Of a stretch of 64,000 nucleotides of DNA, positions 9,677 through 17,943 are shown piece by piece. Below the pieces are notes generated by a model. It had not been told where the DNA came from. It ran no database searches and saw only the letters and a list, made by a program, of their open reading frames with translations. The stretch comes from Heliophilum fasciatum (lineage in GTDB: Bacteria > Bacillota > Desulfitobacteriia > Heliobacteriales > Heliobacteriaceae). A program made the translations under genes and the position numbers. The stretch lies in contig NZ_SLXT01000008.1 in NCBI RefSeq assembly GCF_004341395.1, positions 1 through 64,000 on the forward strand. The letters are read 5' to 3'. Position 1 is the stretch's first letter. The number at the start of each line of letters is the position of its first letter.

Positions 9677-10561
9677 ATCGAAAGTGATGTTCGCATTCCC
9701 CAGCAGCATAAAGATATTTCGCTTCGCTCTATGTCCATGACTTTTCGCGGGGAAATCCTCCCGTTTTTCGGGTTGACCCTGCCGAAAGTGGTGGATGCCG
9801 TTAGCACACAAGCGCCACTGATTGAAGTTAAGAATCGGGACATGGATGTGGTTTTGGCACTCGAAGATAATACGCTGCTCCACATGGAATTTGAGTCCGG
9901 TGAGCCAACCATGGATGACCAAATTCGCTATGCTTATTATGACTTGAAACTATTTGCTGATCGTAAACAATCGATTCATCGCATTGTCATTTATGCCGCC
10001 GGTGTCCAAAAATCTCCGGAACCGCTGCACATCGGTAGCCTTTCCACGCATCAACATGTCATTCACTTGAGCCGTCATTTTGAAGGAGAACGTGAATTGG
10101 AGCAGATGCTCGTGAAAATCCGGCGTCATCAACGCCTTGACGCGCAGGACAAGCTGCGTATCATGCTCCTGCCCATGATGTTTGAGCGGCCGAGCGATCG
10201 TTCGCGCGCGGCTTGGACCGTCACGGAAGCGCTGGATACGGAAAAAACGGATGATGCCATGTACCTTATCGGCACAATGCTGGCCGCCAACTATAGCAAT
10301 ATTTTAGCCCCGGAAAAAGACAAGATTTTGGAGGTGCTCAGAATGGCTCAAATATTCGAAGAACTCTATCGCCATTTTGAAGAAAAGGGCATGGCAAAGG
10401 GTATGGAAAAAGGCATGGAAAAAGGCATTGAGAAAACCGCCATTGCCGCCTTAAAAAAAGGGGCTACCGCCAGTTTTGTTTCGGAAATCACGGGCTTACC
10501 CATTGAAAAAGTTAAAGAGCTGGAAGAGCAAACAAAACAGCCCGTGGAAACGAATTTGTAA
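9677..10561 (+). CDS. Rpn family recombination-promoting nuclease/putative transposase
   Basis: A PD-(D/E)XK-type protein of the Rpn/DUF4351-like group, present in many copies in some bacterial genomes and linked to recombination-promoting DNA cleavage. The catalytic pattern is visible as an aspartate in RDMDVVLAL followed by HMEFES (ExE). The C-terminal third carries the family's typical EKGMEKGMEKG tail repeats. The start is uncertain. An extended -10 (TGCTACAAT, 9635-9643) and a strong ribosome site (AAGGAGGG, 9662-9669) lie inside the longest ATG frame (ATG 9614), and the codon seven bases after the site is ATC 9677. ATG 9614 and ATG 9731 are the ordinary alternatives. Confidence 0.8.
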   Translation: MESDVRIPQQHKDISLRSMSMTFRGEILPFFGLTLPKVVDAVSTQAPLIEVKNRDMDVVLALEDNTLLHMEFESGEPTMDDQIRYAYYDLKLFADRKQSIHRIVIYAAGVQKSPEPLHIGSLSTHQHVIHLSRHFEGERELEQMLVKIRRHQRLDAQDKLRIMLLPMMFERPSDRSRAAWTVTEALDTEKTDDAMYLIGTMLAANYSNILAPEKDKILEVLRMAQIFEELYRHFEEKGMAKGMEKGMEKGIEKTAIAALKKGATASFVSEITGLPIEKVKELEEQTKQPVETNL

Positions 10562-10588
10562 ACATTGTTCAAATCCGTCCGGTTACAC

Positions 10589-10640
10589 AAAAAACAACTC
10601 CTGGCCGATCGCGTATCGATTGGGCAGGAGTTGTTTTTTT
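10589..10640 (+). terminator. Intrinsic terminator after the Rpn gene
   Basis: AACAACTCCTG (10593-10603) pairs with CAGGAGTTGTT (10625-10635) over a 21-base loop, and the T run continues to 10640. The A run before the stem makes it usable from both strands. The stretch from here to 10759 shows only a short near-inverted repeat (TAACGTCTAA/TTGGACGTTA). Confidence 0.88.
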
Positions 10641-10759
10641 GTTTCTTTTCCAGCCAATATTTGATCTTGCGTTTAAAATTGATTCGCGGCTGGTTAGCGG
10701 TACTTACTGCCTAACGTCTAACTCTTGCGGGACACTGTGATTGGACGTTAGTTAAACCA

Positions 10760-11407
10760 TCAAAAAAGCTGATTATACAATCGCCTATCAATGAGATTAG
10801 AATCGATGGGACAGGTTTTCGCATCACGGCCGTACTGCCATGCCCAGATATTTTTTTGGCATTTCGGACTGTTCGGTGAGAAAGTGGGCGCATTTTTAGG
10901 TCCCGTCGTTTTTACTTCTGGTTGGGCACTCCATAAAACAGTCTCATTACCGATTTTGGCATCTTTTTTAACGGCCTGGCAGAAAGCCTTGCTGAAGGGC
11001 CCTCGGATAGGATCGTGATACATACCGGATTGATAATCGGAGCGACGTATGGTGTCCGCCCACCCGCGAATCCATGCTTCATTAATTTGAAAATAGTGTT
11101 CGATATTCGCAAATATAAATGTTTCTTTCGGAATCCTCAGCCGTACAGCTTGGGTAATCGCTCGTAGGGCTACATTCTTACCGTTTTCGTAACCTACGGC
11201 ATTACGGAAATCATTATAGATAGGCAGGATTTTGATATTCTGGCGTTGTAAAAAAGTGATTTCTCCCGCAGTCAATCCACTGGCAATACGAGGAACCGTC
11301 GACAGATAGCGCCCCCAAACCATAGGTCTTCCAAAATTAGTGATTACACATTGAAGCAACTGCTGATCTACCGATGAGGCAGAGTCGACTCCCCATACAA
11401 AGGCCAT
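10760..11407 (-). CDS. DUF1906 glycoside hydrolase-like domain protein
   Basis: A 215-residue single-domain protein of the DUF1906 (Rv2525c-like glycoside hydrolase-like TIM barrel) family. Typical segments are WGVDSASSVDQQL at the start, FGRPMVWGRYLST, LTAGEITFLQ, IKILPIYNDFRNAVGY, IFANIEHYF and the C-terminal WAWQYG...CPIDSNLID. The family is common in spore-formers and actinobacteria, and many members are thought to act on peptidoglycan or the cell surface; the substrate is unknown. No signal peptide is visible. Start placed at ATG 11407, with GGGGGTG eight bases upstream on the minus strand; a GTG three codons earlier overlaps that site. It stands alone between convergent and divergent neighbours. 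Confidence 0.85.
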   Translation of the reverse strand: MAFVWGVDSASSVDQQLLQCVITNFGRPMVWGRYLSTVPRIASGLTAGEITFLQRQNIKILPIYNDFRNAVGYENGKNVALRAITQAVRLRIPKETFIFANIEHYFQINEAWIRGWADTIRRSDYQSGMYHDPIRGPFSKAFCQAVKKDAKIGNETVLWSAQPEVKTTGPKNAPTFSPNSPKCQKNIWAWQYGRDAKTCPIDSNLIDRRLYNQLF

Positions 11408-11450
11408 AGAAAACACCCCCGATGATCCAGCATATGATGTTCGTTGTTGA

Positions 11451-11561
11451 ATGAAATTGGAGAATGAAATTTGGGTGGGGGATTTTTATCCCGAAGATGA
11501 GACGTTAAAAGTAGTAGCCAAATTATGTAAGAGCGAATCGTTTTCATATGAGAAAAACTGA
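11451..11561 (+). other. Possible 36-codon ORF or gene remnant
   Basis: An open frame of 36 codons (begins MKLENEIWVGDFYPEDE, ends SFSYEKN) whose composition looks like real protein. A pair of strong hairpins follows two bases after the stop. No ribosome site precedes the ATG and I recognise no family. It could be a decayed gene 3' end that has kept its terminator, or chance. Confidence 0.25.
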
Positions 11562-11563
11562 GT

Positions 11564-11633
11564 GAGGGTGGCCGGGCGTGCATCCCGACCACCCTCAGTA
11601 TGTTCGCCCATCATGATGATGGGCTTTTTTATT
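11564..11633 (+). terminator. Tandem hairpins ending in a T run
   Basis: GAGGGTGG (11564-11571) pairs with CCACCCTC (11589-11596), with an inner GGG/CCC. A second hairpin, GCCCATCAT/ATGATGGGC (11606-11624), is followed by TTTTTTATT. On the plus strand this is a textbook intrinsic terminator, yet no recognised plus-strand gene precedes it. From 11634 to 11736 I see only an imperfect stem that overlaps the end of the next minus-strand gene. Confidence 0.75.
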
Positions 11634-11736
11634 GCGTAATGAAGTTTACGGATCGATGGAAGTAAGGGCAGTAGGTGAATGGCGGAAAAAAATAATCGAA
11701 AGGATATTAGCCAATGGCAGTAAGCGTAGCCGTCGC

Positions 11737-12414
11737 TTATGCCTGCCCCTTCCGATGGATCGCATAGCGGTTTCGAGCATCGCCGGCCAACCGATCGCTC
11801 ACTTGCTTGAATTCAAATTCGTCATTGGCCCCGATCACATAGCCGGTCAACCAGCGCCCATACAGGTTAGCCATGATCTTGCTGTCCATCCCGGCCCGTT
11901 GCCAATTGGGTTCTTGCAACCACTGATCGCTTTCCCAGATCACACGGTCCCGCTCGGACACCACGACTTGATCGCACTGATCGCAGGGCATGCCGTTGAG
12001 AAAATCGTCATTTAACGCTTGATAGATGCCGGGCGCTGCTGTCAGATCAACCTTGTTCTGTTGTTTCGCTTTCTCGCCGGTTTGTTTGCCGTGGGCAAAA
12101 AACGCCTGATCAATGCCATCCATGGCCTTGTTGCCGCAGGCATCCCGCACTTCTTTGATGAACGCCGCCTCGCGGGTTTCGACCGTTTTAATCTGGCGCT
12201 GCAGCCAACCGTGGATATTGTCATGGTCGATCAACTCGGCCAGATCGATGTCCGGCAGGGGCGCCCCAAACATCTGGATCACCTGTTCCCGCAATTCTTC
12301 CGCTGTTGCGCCGCAGGTTTCACGGGCTTTTTGAGCGATCCATTCTTCCCGCTCACCGACAAGACGGATTTTCCGATAGAGCCAATAATGAATCGGACCG
12401 ATGAACGCACTCAT
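11737..12414 (-). CDS. Conserved protein with CxxC motif, partner of the siroheme reductase
   Basis: A 225-residue soluble protein that I do not recognise by family name. It starts MSAFIGPIHYWLYRKIRL and is mostly helical. It carries one CDQCDQ (two Cys three apart) near residue 150 and two repeat-like helical segments (EREEWIAQKARETCGATAEEL and VETREAAFIKEVRDACGNKAM, shown in part). Its start overlaps the stop of the upstream reductase gene by four bases, so the two are almost certainly translated together. A role as partner or maturation factor of that reductase is inference only. Confidence 0.7.
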   Translation of the reverse strand: MSAFIGPIHYWLYRKIRLVGEREEWIAQKARETCGATAEELREQVIQMFGAPLPDIDLAELIDHDNIHGWLQRQIKTVETREAAFIKEVRDACGNKAMDGIDQAFFAHGKQTGEKAKQQNKVDLTAAPGIYQALNDDFLNGMPCDQCDQVVVSERDRVIWESDQWLQEPNWQRAGMDSKIMANLYGRWLTGYVIGANDEFEFKQVSDRLAGDARNRYAIHRKGQA

Positions 12415-13379
12415 TTCTCATCACTCCGTAAAGTAACGTTATTTAAAGCTTCGATTAGGTCGTCCACGATAATTCCATGAATGGCGGCCGCTTGTTGTAG
12501 CGCTTCACCCGTCGATGAGGGACAGCCGAGACAGCCCATGCCAAAGGAGCGCAGTACGGGAACGGTTTGGGGATAGACGCGGATGATATCGGCGATCACA
12601 CTGTCGGCCGTGATCGCATCGCCAAAGACCAGCGTGCCTTCCGTCAATCCGCCGGGTTTCGGTATCAGTTGCTCATCACCGGAATATTGCTTTGGTCGTG
12701 CCGCCGTGGCCTCCCCGTGATAAAACTCCGCTAGCACATCCTTCGAAAAGGTGTCGAACCCAATGCGTTCAATGAATTGTCCGATTCGCTCAATATCGGC
12801 ATTTTTCTGGTAGTACCTGATGATGATGTCGATCATGCGTAAGGCATCGTCATAACTTAACCCGGTGATGAGCTTGTTCGCGATCCGGGGATGGGATCCG
12901 GCACTGCCGCCGACGTAAATGTCCCAGCCTTCATCAGTGCCAATGACACCGATGTCTTTGACCACCGATTCCCCGCAGGAATTGGGACAACCGGAAACGC
13001 CCAGCTTCATCCGGGAAGGCATTTCTTTTTTAATATATCGTCTGTCCAGTTCCAGGCCCAGCTTAATGCTGTTTTGTTTGCCCCGTTTGCAAAAAACGAT
13101 TCCCGGGCAGATCTTGACACTGCGGACGCAGTTGGCAAATCCCAGGGCCGGTTCCATGCCCAGGTCGTTCCAGATCTGCTCGATGTCTTCCGCTTGCAAC
13201 CCGGTGATCATGATGCGCTGCGCCGACGTTAATTTGAGTATCCCGTTGTATTTGCGGGCCACGTACGCAAATTTATCCAGCATATCGGGCTGAATAAAAC
13301 CACCGGGGATGTGCGGTGTGATGGCATAGGTTTTCTTGCCATTATGTATTTTTTGTAAGTTAGCGCCTTTAGGCAACAT
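12411..13379 (-). CDS. Nitrite/sulfite reductase-like siroheme protein with DUF1858 domain
   Basis: A 322-residue redox protein. Residues about 1-65 form the ferredoxin-like nitrite/sulfite reductase half domain. The siroheme-[4Fe-4S] ligands follow as C-x5-C (CPGIVFC) and C-x3-C (CPNSC, in GVSGCPNSCGE). The C-terminal 65 residues are a DUF1858 domain with GMGCLGC. It is much shorter than assimilatory sulfite reductases and resembles the small single-repeat enzymes of anaerobes; whether it reduces sulfite, nitrite or something else cannot be read from sequence. Start placed at ATG 13379, since AGGAGG lies eight bases upstream; a longer frame to 13445 has no such site. Divergent from radA. Confidence 0.85.
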   Translation of the reverse strand: MLPKGANLQKIHNGKKTYAITPHIPGGFIQPDMLDKFAYVARKYNGILKLTSAQRIMITGLQAEDIEQIWNDLGMEPALGFANCVRSVKICPGIVFCKRGKQNSIKLGLELDRRYIKKEMPSRMKLGVSGCPNSCGESVVKDIGVIGTDEGWDIYVGGSAGSHPRIANKLITGLSYDDALRMIDIIIRYYQKNADIERIGQFIERIGFDTFSKDVLAEFYHGEATAARPKQYSGDEQLIPKPGGLTEGTLVFGDAITADSVIADIIRVYPQTVPVLRSFGMGCLGCPSSTGEALQQAAAIHGIIVDDLIEALNNVTLRSDEK

Positions 13380-13533
13380 TGAGTTTTCCTCCTGCTCTGG
13401 GTAGTACGTGCTTGCATCTAGATTACCCGGTTTTTTAACGGTCATACTCCCATGAGCCCATGAGCGATGGAGGAAATATCAATTTTATTTGATGACTATC
13501 TATAGCAAAATTTTTTGTTGACGAAATTCTTTG

Positions 13534-13563
13534 TTGAAACGTTGGTAAAACAAACACTATAAT
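13534..13563 (+). promoter_or_regulatory. radA promoter
   Basis: TTGAAA (13534-13539), an 18-bp spacer and TATAAT (13558-13563), a good SigA-type promoter 38 bases before the radA start. The surrounding 13380-13600 interval is the divergent control region of radA and the siroheme reductase operon. Confidence 0.7.
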
Positions 13564-13600
13564 TGAATGATTAGTAAAACGATGCCAAGGGGGAACAACG

Positions 13601-14989
13601 GTGGCCAAAGAAAAAACTCGGTTTTTTTGCAAAGAATGTGGACAAGAATCACTGAAATGGATGGGACGCTGCCCCGGTTGTGACGCATGGAACTCGCTCG
13701 TCGAAGAAAAGGTCGCCAAAGCATCGCCGGCACCGCGCTACGGCATCCAGGGCCAGGGCGCACCGGGACGTTCCGCCCCTGTCCATATTGACGCAGCCGA
13801 AGCCGGTGAAAGCTTACGCTTCTCTACAGGCATTCAAGAGTTGGATCGTGTGCTCGGTGGCGGCATTGTTGAAGGTTCGCTGACGCTGCTCGCCGGTGAT
13901 CCGGGCATCGGAAAGTCCACATTGTTGTTACAGGTAGCTGAAAAAATCGCGGCCCAAGGCCGAACGGTTTTATATATTTCCGGTGAAGAGTCGATTCAAC
14001 AAGTGAAAATGCGGGCGCATCGTTTAGGTGTGCGCGACGTGCCGCTGTACTTGCTGGCCGAAACGGACATCGAAGCGATGAGCGAAGCCATTGTCAAGAC
14101 AGGGCCAAAGTGGGTCGTTGTCGACTCGATCCAAACGGCCTACTGGGCGACACTGGGTTCGGCACCGGGCAACGTAGCGCAAGTGCGCGAATGTGCGGCG
14201 CATCTCTTGCGGATCGCCAAGGATCTTTCGATTGCCATTACGCTGGTCGGCCATGTGACCAAAGAGGGCTCCATTGCCGGACCTCGTGTGTTGGAACATA
14301 TGGTTGACGCCGTACTTTATTTGGAAGGAGAGCGTAACTACCCTTACCGGGTTTTGCGCGGCGTGAAAAATCGCTTTGGCTCCACCAATGAGTTAGGGAT
14401 TTTTGAAATGCGCGGCGAAGGGATGGCCGAAGTGGCCAATCCATCAGCCTTTTTTCTGGCCGAGCGCACGCAAGGGGTGGCCGGATCGGTGGTCGTACCT
14501 TGCCTGGAAGGCACCCGCACGGTGCTGGTCGAGATCCAAGCCCTCGTCACGCCGACGGCTTTCGGACAAGCGCGGCGCATGGCGACCGGGTTGGATTACA
14601 ATCGCACGGTCTTGCTGGCGGCCGTGCTGGACAAGCGGGTCGGGTTGCATTTGGGCCAGCAAGATATTTATGTCAACGTGGCCGGGGGCCTCAAGATCAT
14701 GGAGCCGGCGGCTGATCTGGGCGTCGTCGTGGCCATCGCTTCCGGCTGGCGCAATCGCTCGGCCGATCCGGAGTGTGTGGTTTTCGGGGAAGTGGGCCTG
14801 ACTGGGGAAGTGCGCGCCGTTGCTCACCTGGAAAAACGGGTCAAGGAAGCGGCCAAATTAGGATTTAAGCGCTGTATCTGTCCGCAGCAAAACCGCAAGT
14901 ATTGGAAAGATGCCATCGATACCGTCGACATGGAAGTGATCGGCGTGAATACGGTCGATGAGGCCTTAGTGGCTGCCTTGGGCAGTTAA
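13601..14989 (+). CDS. radA: DNA repair protein RadA (Sms)
   Basis: A 462-residue RecA-like ATPase that drives branch migration in recombination repair and transformation. An N-terminal C4 zinc finger (CKECG and CPGCD), Walker A GDPGIGKST near residue 105, the RadA-specific KNRFG motif around residue 255, and a C-terminal Lon-like domain are all present. Start is GTG 13601, after AAGGGGGA. In many Firmicutes radA directly follows clpC and precedes disA; here 4.7 kb of other genes intervene and disA is not next door. Its stop codon overlaps by two bases the stop of the convergent minus-strand gene. Confidence 0.96.
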   Translation: MAKEKTRFFCKECGQESLKWMGRCPGCDAWNSLVEEKVAKASPAPRYGIQGQGAPGRSAPVHIDAAEAGESLRFSTGIQELDRVLGGGIVEGSLTLLAGDPGIGKSTLLLQVAEKIAAQGRTVLYISGEESIQQVKMRAHRLGVRDVPLYLLAETDIEAMSEAIVKTGPKWVVVDSIQTAYWATLGSAPGNVAQVRECAAHLLRIAKDLSIAITLVGHVTKEGSIAGPRVLEHMVDAVLYLEGERNYPYRVLRGVKNRFGSTNELGIFEMRGEGMAEVANPSAFFLAERTQGVAGSVVVPCLEGTRTVLVEIQALVTPTAFGQARRMATGLDYNRTVLLAAVLDKRVGLHLGQQDIYVNVAGGLKIMEPAADLGVVVAIASGWRNRSADPECVVFGEVGLTGEVRAVAHLEKRVKEAAKLGFKRCICPQQNRKYWKDAIDTVDMEVIGVNTVDEALVAALGS

Positions 14990-15594
14990 GGCACCAAATC
15001 GGTAAGGACTGCCCGGCCCTTCCAGACTTTCGCTTCCGCGATGACGTTGCCGGTTTGGCGGATCCGTTCCTCATATTCGCCGCCGGTTCCTTCCGGAACA
15101 TAGAAACTTTCCAAGCCATAGTTCACACGGATGAAGCGATGCAGCGGCACATCGGCTTCCGGTTTTTTCTCAAACGCCCAGGTTTCCGGGTTTTCCGGCG
15201 GGCCGGGAGGGCGTCGAAAGGCGTAGACGATTTTCCCGCGCAGCAGCACTTGATCGTCAGCGAGGGCCGGCGGATTGCGATAGATGCCAATGGCTTGATG
15301 CAGCCCGTTTTGCGGCGTCAAAAGCGCATAGACCGATGTGCCGCTGAGCGCTTCTGCTTCATCTTCGCTTGCTTCTTCGGTAATCAGGTCATTCGGCATT
15401 TCTTGCAGGTCCACTTCTGAAAAGGGATAGCCCAGCGCCACATAATCGCCCATGAAAAGATTACGAGGGTCAATGGGCAGTGTTTGCAGGCGGATCGTTG
15501 TGCCTTGATCGATGATCCAGTAATGGCTTCCGGCGAGAGCGAGGAGAACGAGGACTTGGAAGCCGAGCAAGAGAGCCCAATAGCGGCGTTTCAT
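14986..15594 (-). CDS. GDYXXLXY-domain membrane-anchored protein
   Basis: A 202-residue protein with one N-terminal transmembrane segment (about residues 5-27) followed by an extracytoplasmic domain bearing GDYVALGY, the motif that names the GDYXXLXY family. Function is unknown; family members usually lie beside DUF2157 or DUF4401 membrane proteins, as here. The ATG at 15594 shares its first base with the stop codon of the upstream DUF2157 gene (TGATG), so the pair is translationally coupled. A GTG one codon earlier is possible. The 3' end converges on radA. Confidence 0.85.
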   Translation of the reverse strand: MKRRYWALLLGFQVLVLLALAGSHYWIIDQGTTIRLQTLPIDPRNLFMGDYVALGYPFSEVDLQEMPNDLITEEASEDEAEALSGTSVYALLTPQNGLHQAIGIYRNPPALADDQVLLRGKIVYAFRRPPGPPENPETWAFEKKPEADVPLHRFIRVNYGLESFYVPEGTGGEYEERIRQTGNVIAEAKVWKGRAVLTDLVP

Positions 15595-16913
15595 CACGGC
15601 ACCTCCCGGGTTTCATCAATCCAGTGACGTCGTTTGGATTCCAGGTAAAAGCCCAATACAAACAGCACGAGGCCGCCGCCGATGAAGAACAGCGATTTGT
15701 CGAAAAGCCCCCAAGCGAAACGTCCATAGGCATAAAGCACGGAAATGAGGAAGAAGGCAATGCCGAGGTTGATGGATAGAGCCCGGCGAAGATAACTGCC
15801 GCTTTGAATCAGGATGATGCTGGCGATGGCCAGGAGGATAACGGAGATAATATCGGCCCATGCCAAGAGGCTTGCGAGTTCCGGCGGCATCATGGTCGCT
15901 GTCGCCGGATCCGGTGATAGCGCATGAATTACGCTGATCCAGAGCGTCGATGCAGGTAAGCAAAAGAGGCTATAGGCGGCGGTTTCCGTGAAGCGACGGC
16001 GATCACCCAGCCAGGCGGCTAAAGAAAGCAGCAGCCAGCTTAACGCCAGGACGGAAGTTGTCGTGAGTGAGAGCGACGACCAGGCGGGCATTTCGGATGC
16101 TTGCACCAGTTGAATGATAAAGGTAGCCACCAGCAAAAGCGGTGTCGAAAACAAAAAGGTTTGCTTACGCCGCGCAAACCACTGTTCGCCGATCAAGCCG
16201 GCCAGGGGCAACAATCCAAGCCAGTGGAGGCTCAATTTTTGCTCGTTGAACATGGCTACCAGGACAAGCAGGCCGCAGAGGGTCGTTACGAATCGGATCC
16301 CGTACTGGTTGTGCCGGTAGGTGTACAGCACCAGAGTCGCTAGATAAACGGGGAAAAAGGCAAAACCGGTGACGAAGGAAGCCGTATGCTCACCGATATC
16401 GCTGAGATTGGCAAAGGTCAGGAGCGCGGCGGCCAGAAAGAAAAAGGCATGGTTGCCCGTAAGATGAGCGAGACCGGCGGCGCCGAGAAACCAAAGTCCC
16501 AGTCCGGTTGCATCGTAGGAACTGAGGTTGTACATCTGGCCGATGAGCCAGATACCGCCGCCGTAAGAGAGGACGCCCACAAAGAGTAACCCTTGGCCGA
16601 GCAGCGGATAGGTACGTCGCCCATTGGTCAGGCGGTGACCATAGGCTAGGTCGTAACCGACGGCGTAGAAAAGCAGCATCCAGGCGATGATCAGGCCCAA
16701 ACGTACCGGACGGGTTAAGTCATCCCAGTTGGACGCGATAAACAGAATCGTGCCAAGGCCGACGAGAAGACCGGCAAACAGGAGAATCACCTTGGTGGAA
16801 GACCAAGCCGGTCGTTGATAGCGCGCTTGCAACATTTCTTTTTGTTCCTTCGAGATGATGCCTTCATCAAACCAGTGCTGGATTTCGCGCAGTAACCAGG
16901 AGCGGTCGAACAT
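15594..16913 (-). CDS. DUF2157 integral membrane protein
   Basis: A 439-residue polytopic protein. A cytoplasmic helical head (FDRSWLLREIQHWFDEGI, typical of DUF2157) is followed by roughly a dozen hydrophobic segments. No enzymatic motif is visible and no function is established for the family. Start chosen at ATG 16913, with GGAGT seven bases upstream. Coupled to the GDYXXLXY gene downstream; together they form the usual two-gene unit. Confidence 0.85.
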   Translation of the reverse strand: MFDRSWLLREIQHWFDEGIISKEQKEMLQARYQRPAWSSTKVILLFAGLLVGLGTILFIASNWDDLTRPVRLGLIIAWMLLFYAVGYDLAYGHRLTNGRRTYPLLGQGLLFVGVLSYGGGIWLIGQMYNLSSYDATGLGLWFLGAAGLAHLTGNHAFFFLAAALLTFANLSDIGEHTASFVTGFAFFPVYLATLVLYTYRHNQYGIRFVTTLCGLLVLVAMFNEQKLSLHWLGLLPLAGLIGEQWFARRKQTFLFSTPLLLVATFIIQLVQASEMPAWSSLSLTTTSVLALSWLLLSLAAWLGDRRRFTETAAYSLFCLPASTLWISVIHALSPDPATATMMPPELASLLAWADIISVILLAIASIILIQSGSYLRRALSINLGIAFFLISVLYAYGRFAWGLFDKSLFFIGGGLVLFVLGFYLESKRRHWIDETREVP

Positions 16914-16986
16914 CACCAACACTCCTTTATCAATGTGGTCACAGCCAGATAACCATGGTGCTAATGATATTTTACACGATTTATGC

Positions 16987-17034
16987 TAAAAAGTCCGCGT
17001 CTCCTCTCGAATTGAGAAGAACGCGGACTTTTTA
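16987..17034. terminator. Bidirectional terminator downstream of the coat-protein genes
   Basis: AAAAAGTCCGCGT (16988-17000) pairs with ACGCGGACTTTTT (17021-17033), flanked by A and T runs on both sides. On the minus strand it overlaps the stop of the 297-residue coat protein gene and would separate it from the DUF2157 unit. Confidence 0.85.
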
Positions 17035-17925
17035 GTGGACACTTGGCGATGACGGCGATACGGAAGAAGGAGATAAGCGCATAAAGTGAGCGCCCGCTTG
17101 GCGAACGGCAAAGGGATCAGCCGGTGGTTGACTGTACCAGCCCCGTTGCTGCAACAAGGTGCTCATCTCGTGTTGATGCAGATACACTTCTTGCAAGCAA
17201 GTAAGCAAGTCCTCATGCAAGCGGGAACTGCCCGATTGGAGAAGCGCTTGGTGCAGTTGATCGCTGAGCGAGCGTAAGCTCAGGAAGGCGTCGAAGAAAA
17301 GATCCCGATCGAGCAGTTGATCCGATGATGTGGCGGCAGTGTTGAATAGTGCCGGTTGTGCCCCCTGCAGGGGAGGCGGGTTAAGCTGCTGCTGATGCAG
17401 TTGAGGGAACGCCGGATAGGGTTGCCCTGCCGGCGACTGTTGAAGAAAAGCCTCGGAGGGCTGTTGTACGGGCGGCAGTTCGGTCGCCATTTCATAGGCC
17501 AACTGCGGAGCCAACGTGCCATAGCCTGATGGCTGAGGAGACTGGGGATAACAAGCCGATGAAAGCATTTGCTGAGGGGGTGTGGTGTAGGCGGGGTACG
17601 GTGGTTGCAGGGACCCGTTGTAGATGGTTGGCACAGAAGGTTGCTGAGCGGACATGGTGCCGGCGAACTGAACCGGTGTAGGTGCCATGGCATACGCGAA
17701 GGGCATCGGCGGTTGTTGTGGCGGCGTCAAGGTAACAGGAACAGGTGGTTGTGGTGAAAGGGACTGTCCCGATGACGGCTGCGACTGACCCCCTTGGCCC
17801 GATTGTCCTGAATTTTGTTGAGACTGAGCAGACTGGTCCCCGCTCGCCGACGGGGACTGCCCGGGCGATGATTGCTGGGACTCCTGTTGTGGTTTGGCTT
17901 TGCGCAGTCGATAACCTTCGGACAT
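17032..17925 (-). CDS. Probable spore coat protein, CotF-like C-terminus with long Pro/Gln/Ser-rich region
   Basis: A 297-residue protein. Residues 10-200 are an extended, low-complexity stretch rich in Gln, Pro, Ser and Tyr, of the sort seen in coat and exosporium proteins. The C-terminal 90 residues (FFDAFLSLRSLSDQLHQALL... CLQEVYLHQHEMSTLLQQRGWY, shown in part) resemble the helical coat F/CotF family. It starts 17 bases after the stop of the other coat-like gene. Outer spore coat location is inference from family resemblance; there is no enzymatic motif. Confidence 0.65.
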   Translation of the reverse strand: MSEGYRLRKAKPQQESQQSSPGQSPSASGDQSAQSQQNSGQSGQGGQSQPSSGQSLSPQPPVPVTLTPPQQPPMPFAYAMAPTPVQFAGTMSAQQPSVPTIYNGSLQPPYPAYTTPPQQMLSSACYPQSPQPSGYGTLAPQLAYEMATELPPVQQPSEAFLQQSPAGQPYPAFPQLHQQQLNPPPLQGAQPALFNTAATSSDQLLDRDLFFDAFLSLRSLSDQLHQALLQSGSSRLHEDLLTCLQEVYLHQHEMSTLLQQRGWYSQPPADPFAVRQAGAHFMRLSPSSVSPSSPSVH

Positions 17926-17943
17926 CGATCAACCCTCTTTTCG

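Noticed and set aside
10711-10751. TAACGTCTAA/TTGGACGTTA inverted repeat as an insertion-sequence end or attachment site
   Set aside because: Imperfect, isolated and without a partner copy or target duplication in the window.
11632-12480. Plus-strand open frames opposite the siroheme reductase partner
   Set aside because: They run antisense to a gene that has a good coupled start on the minus strand; no ribosome sites.
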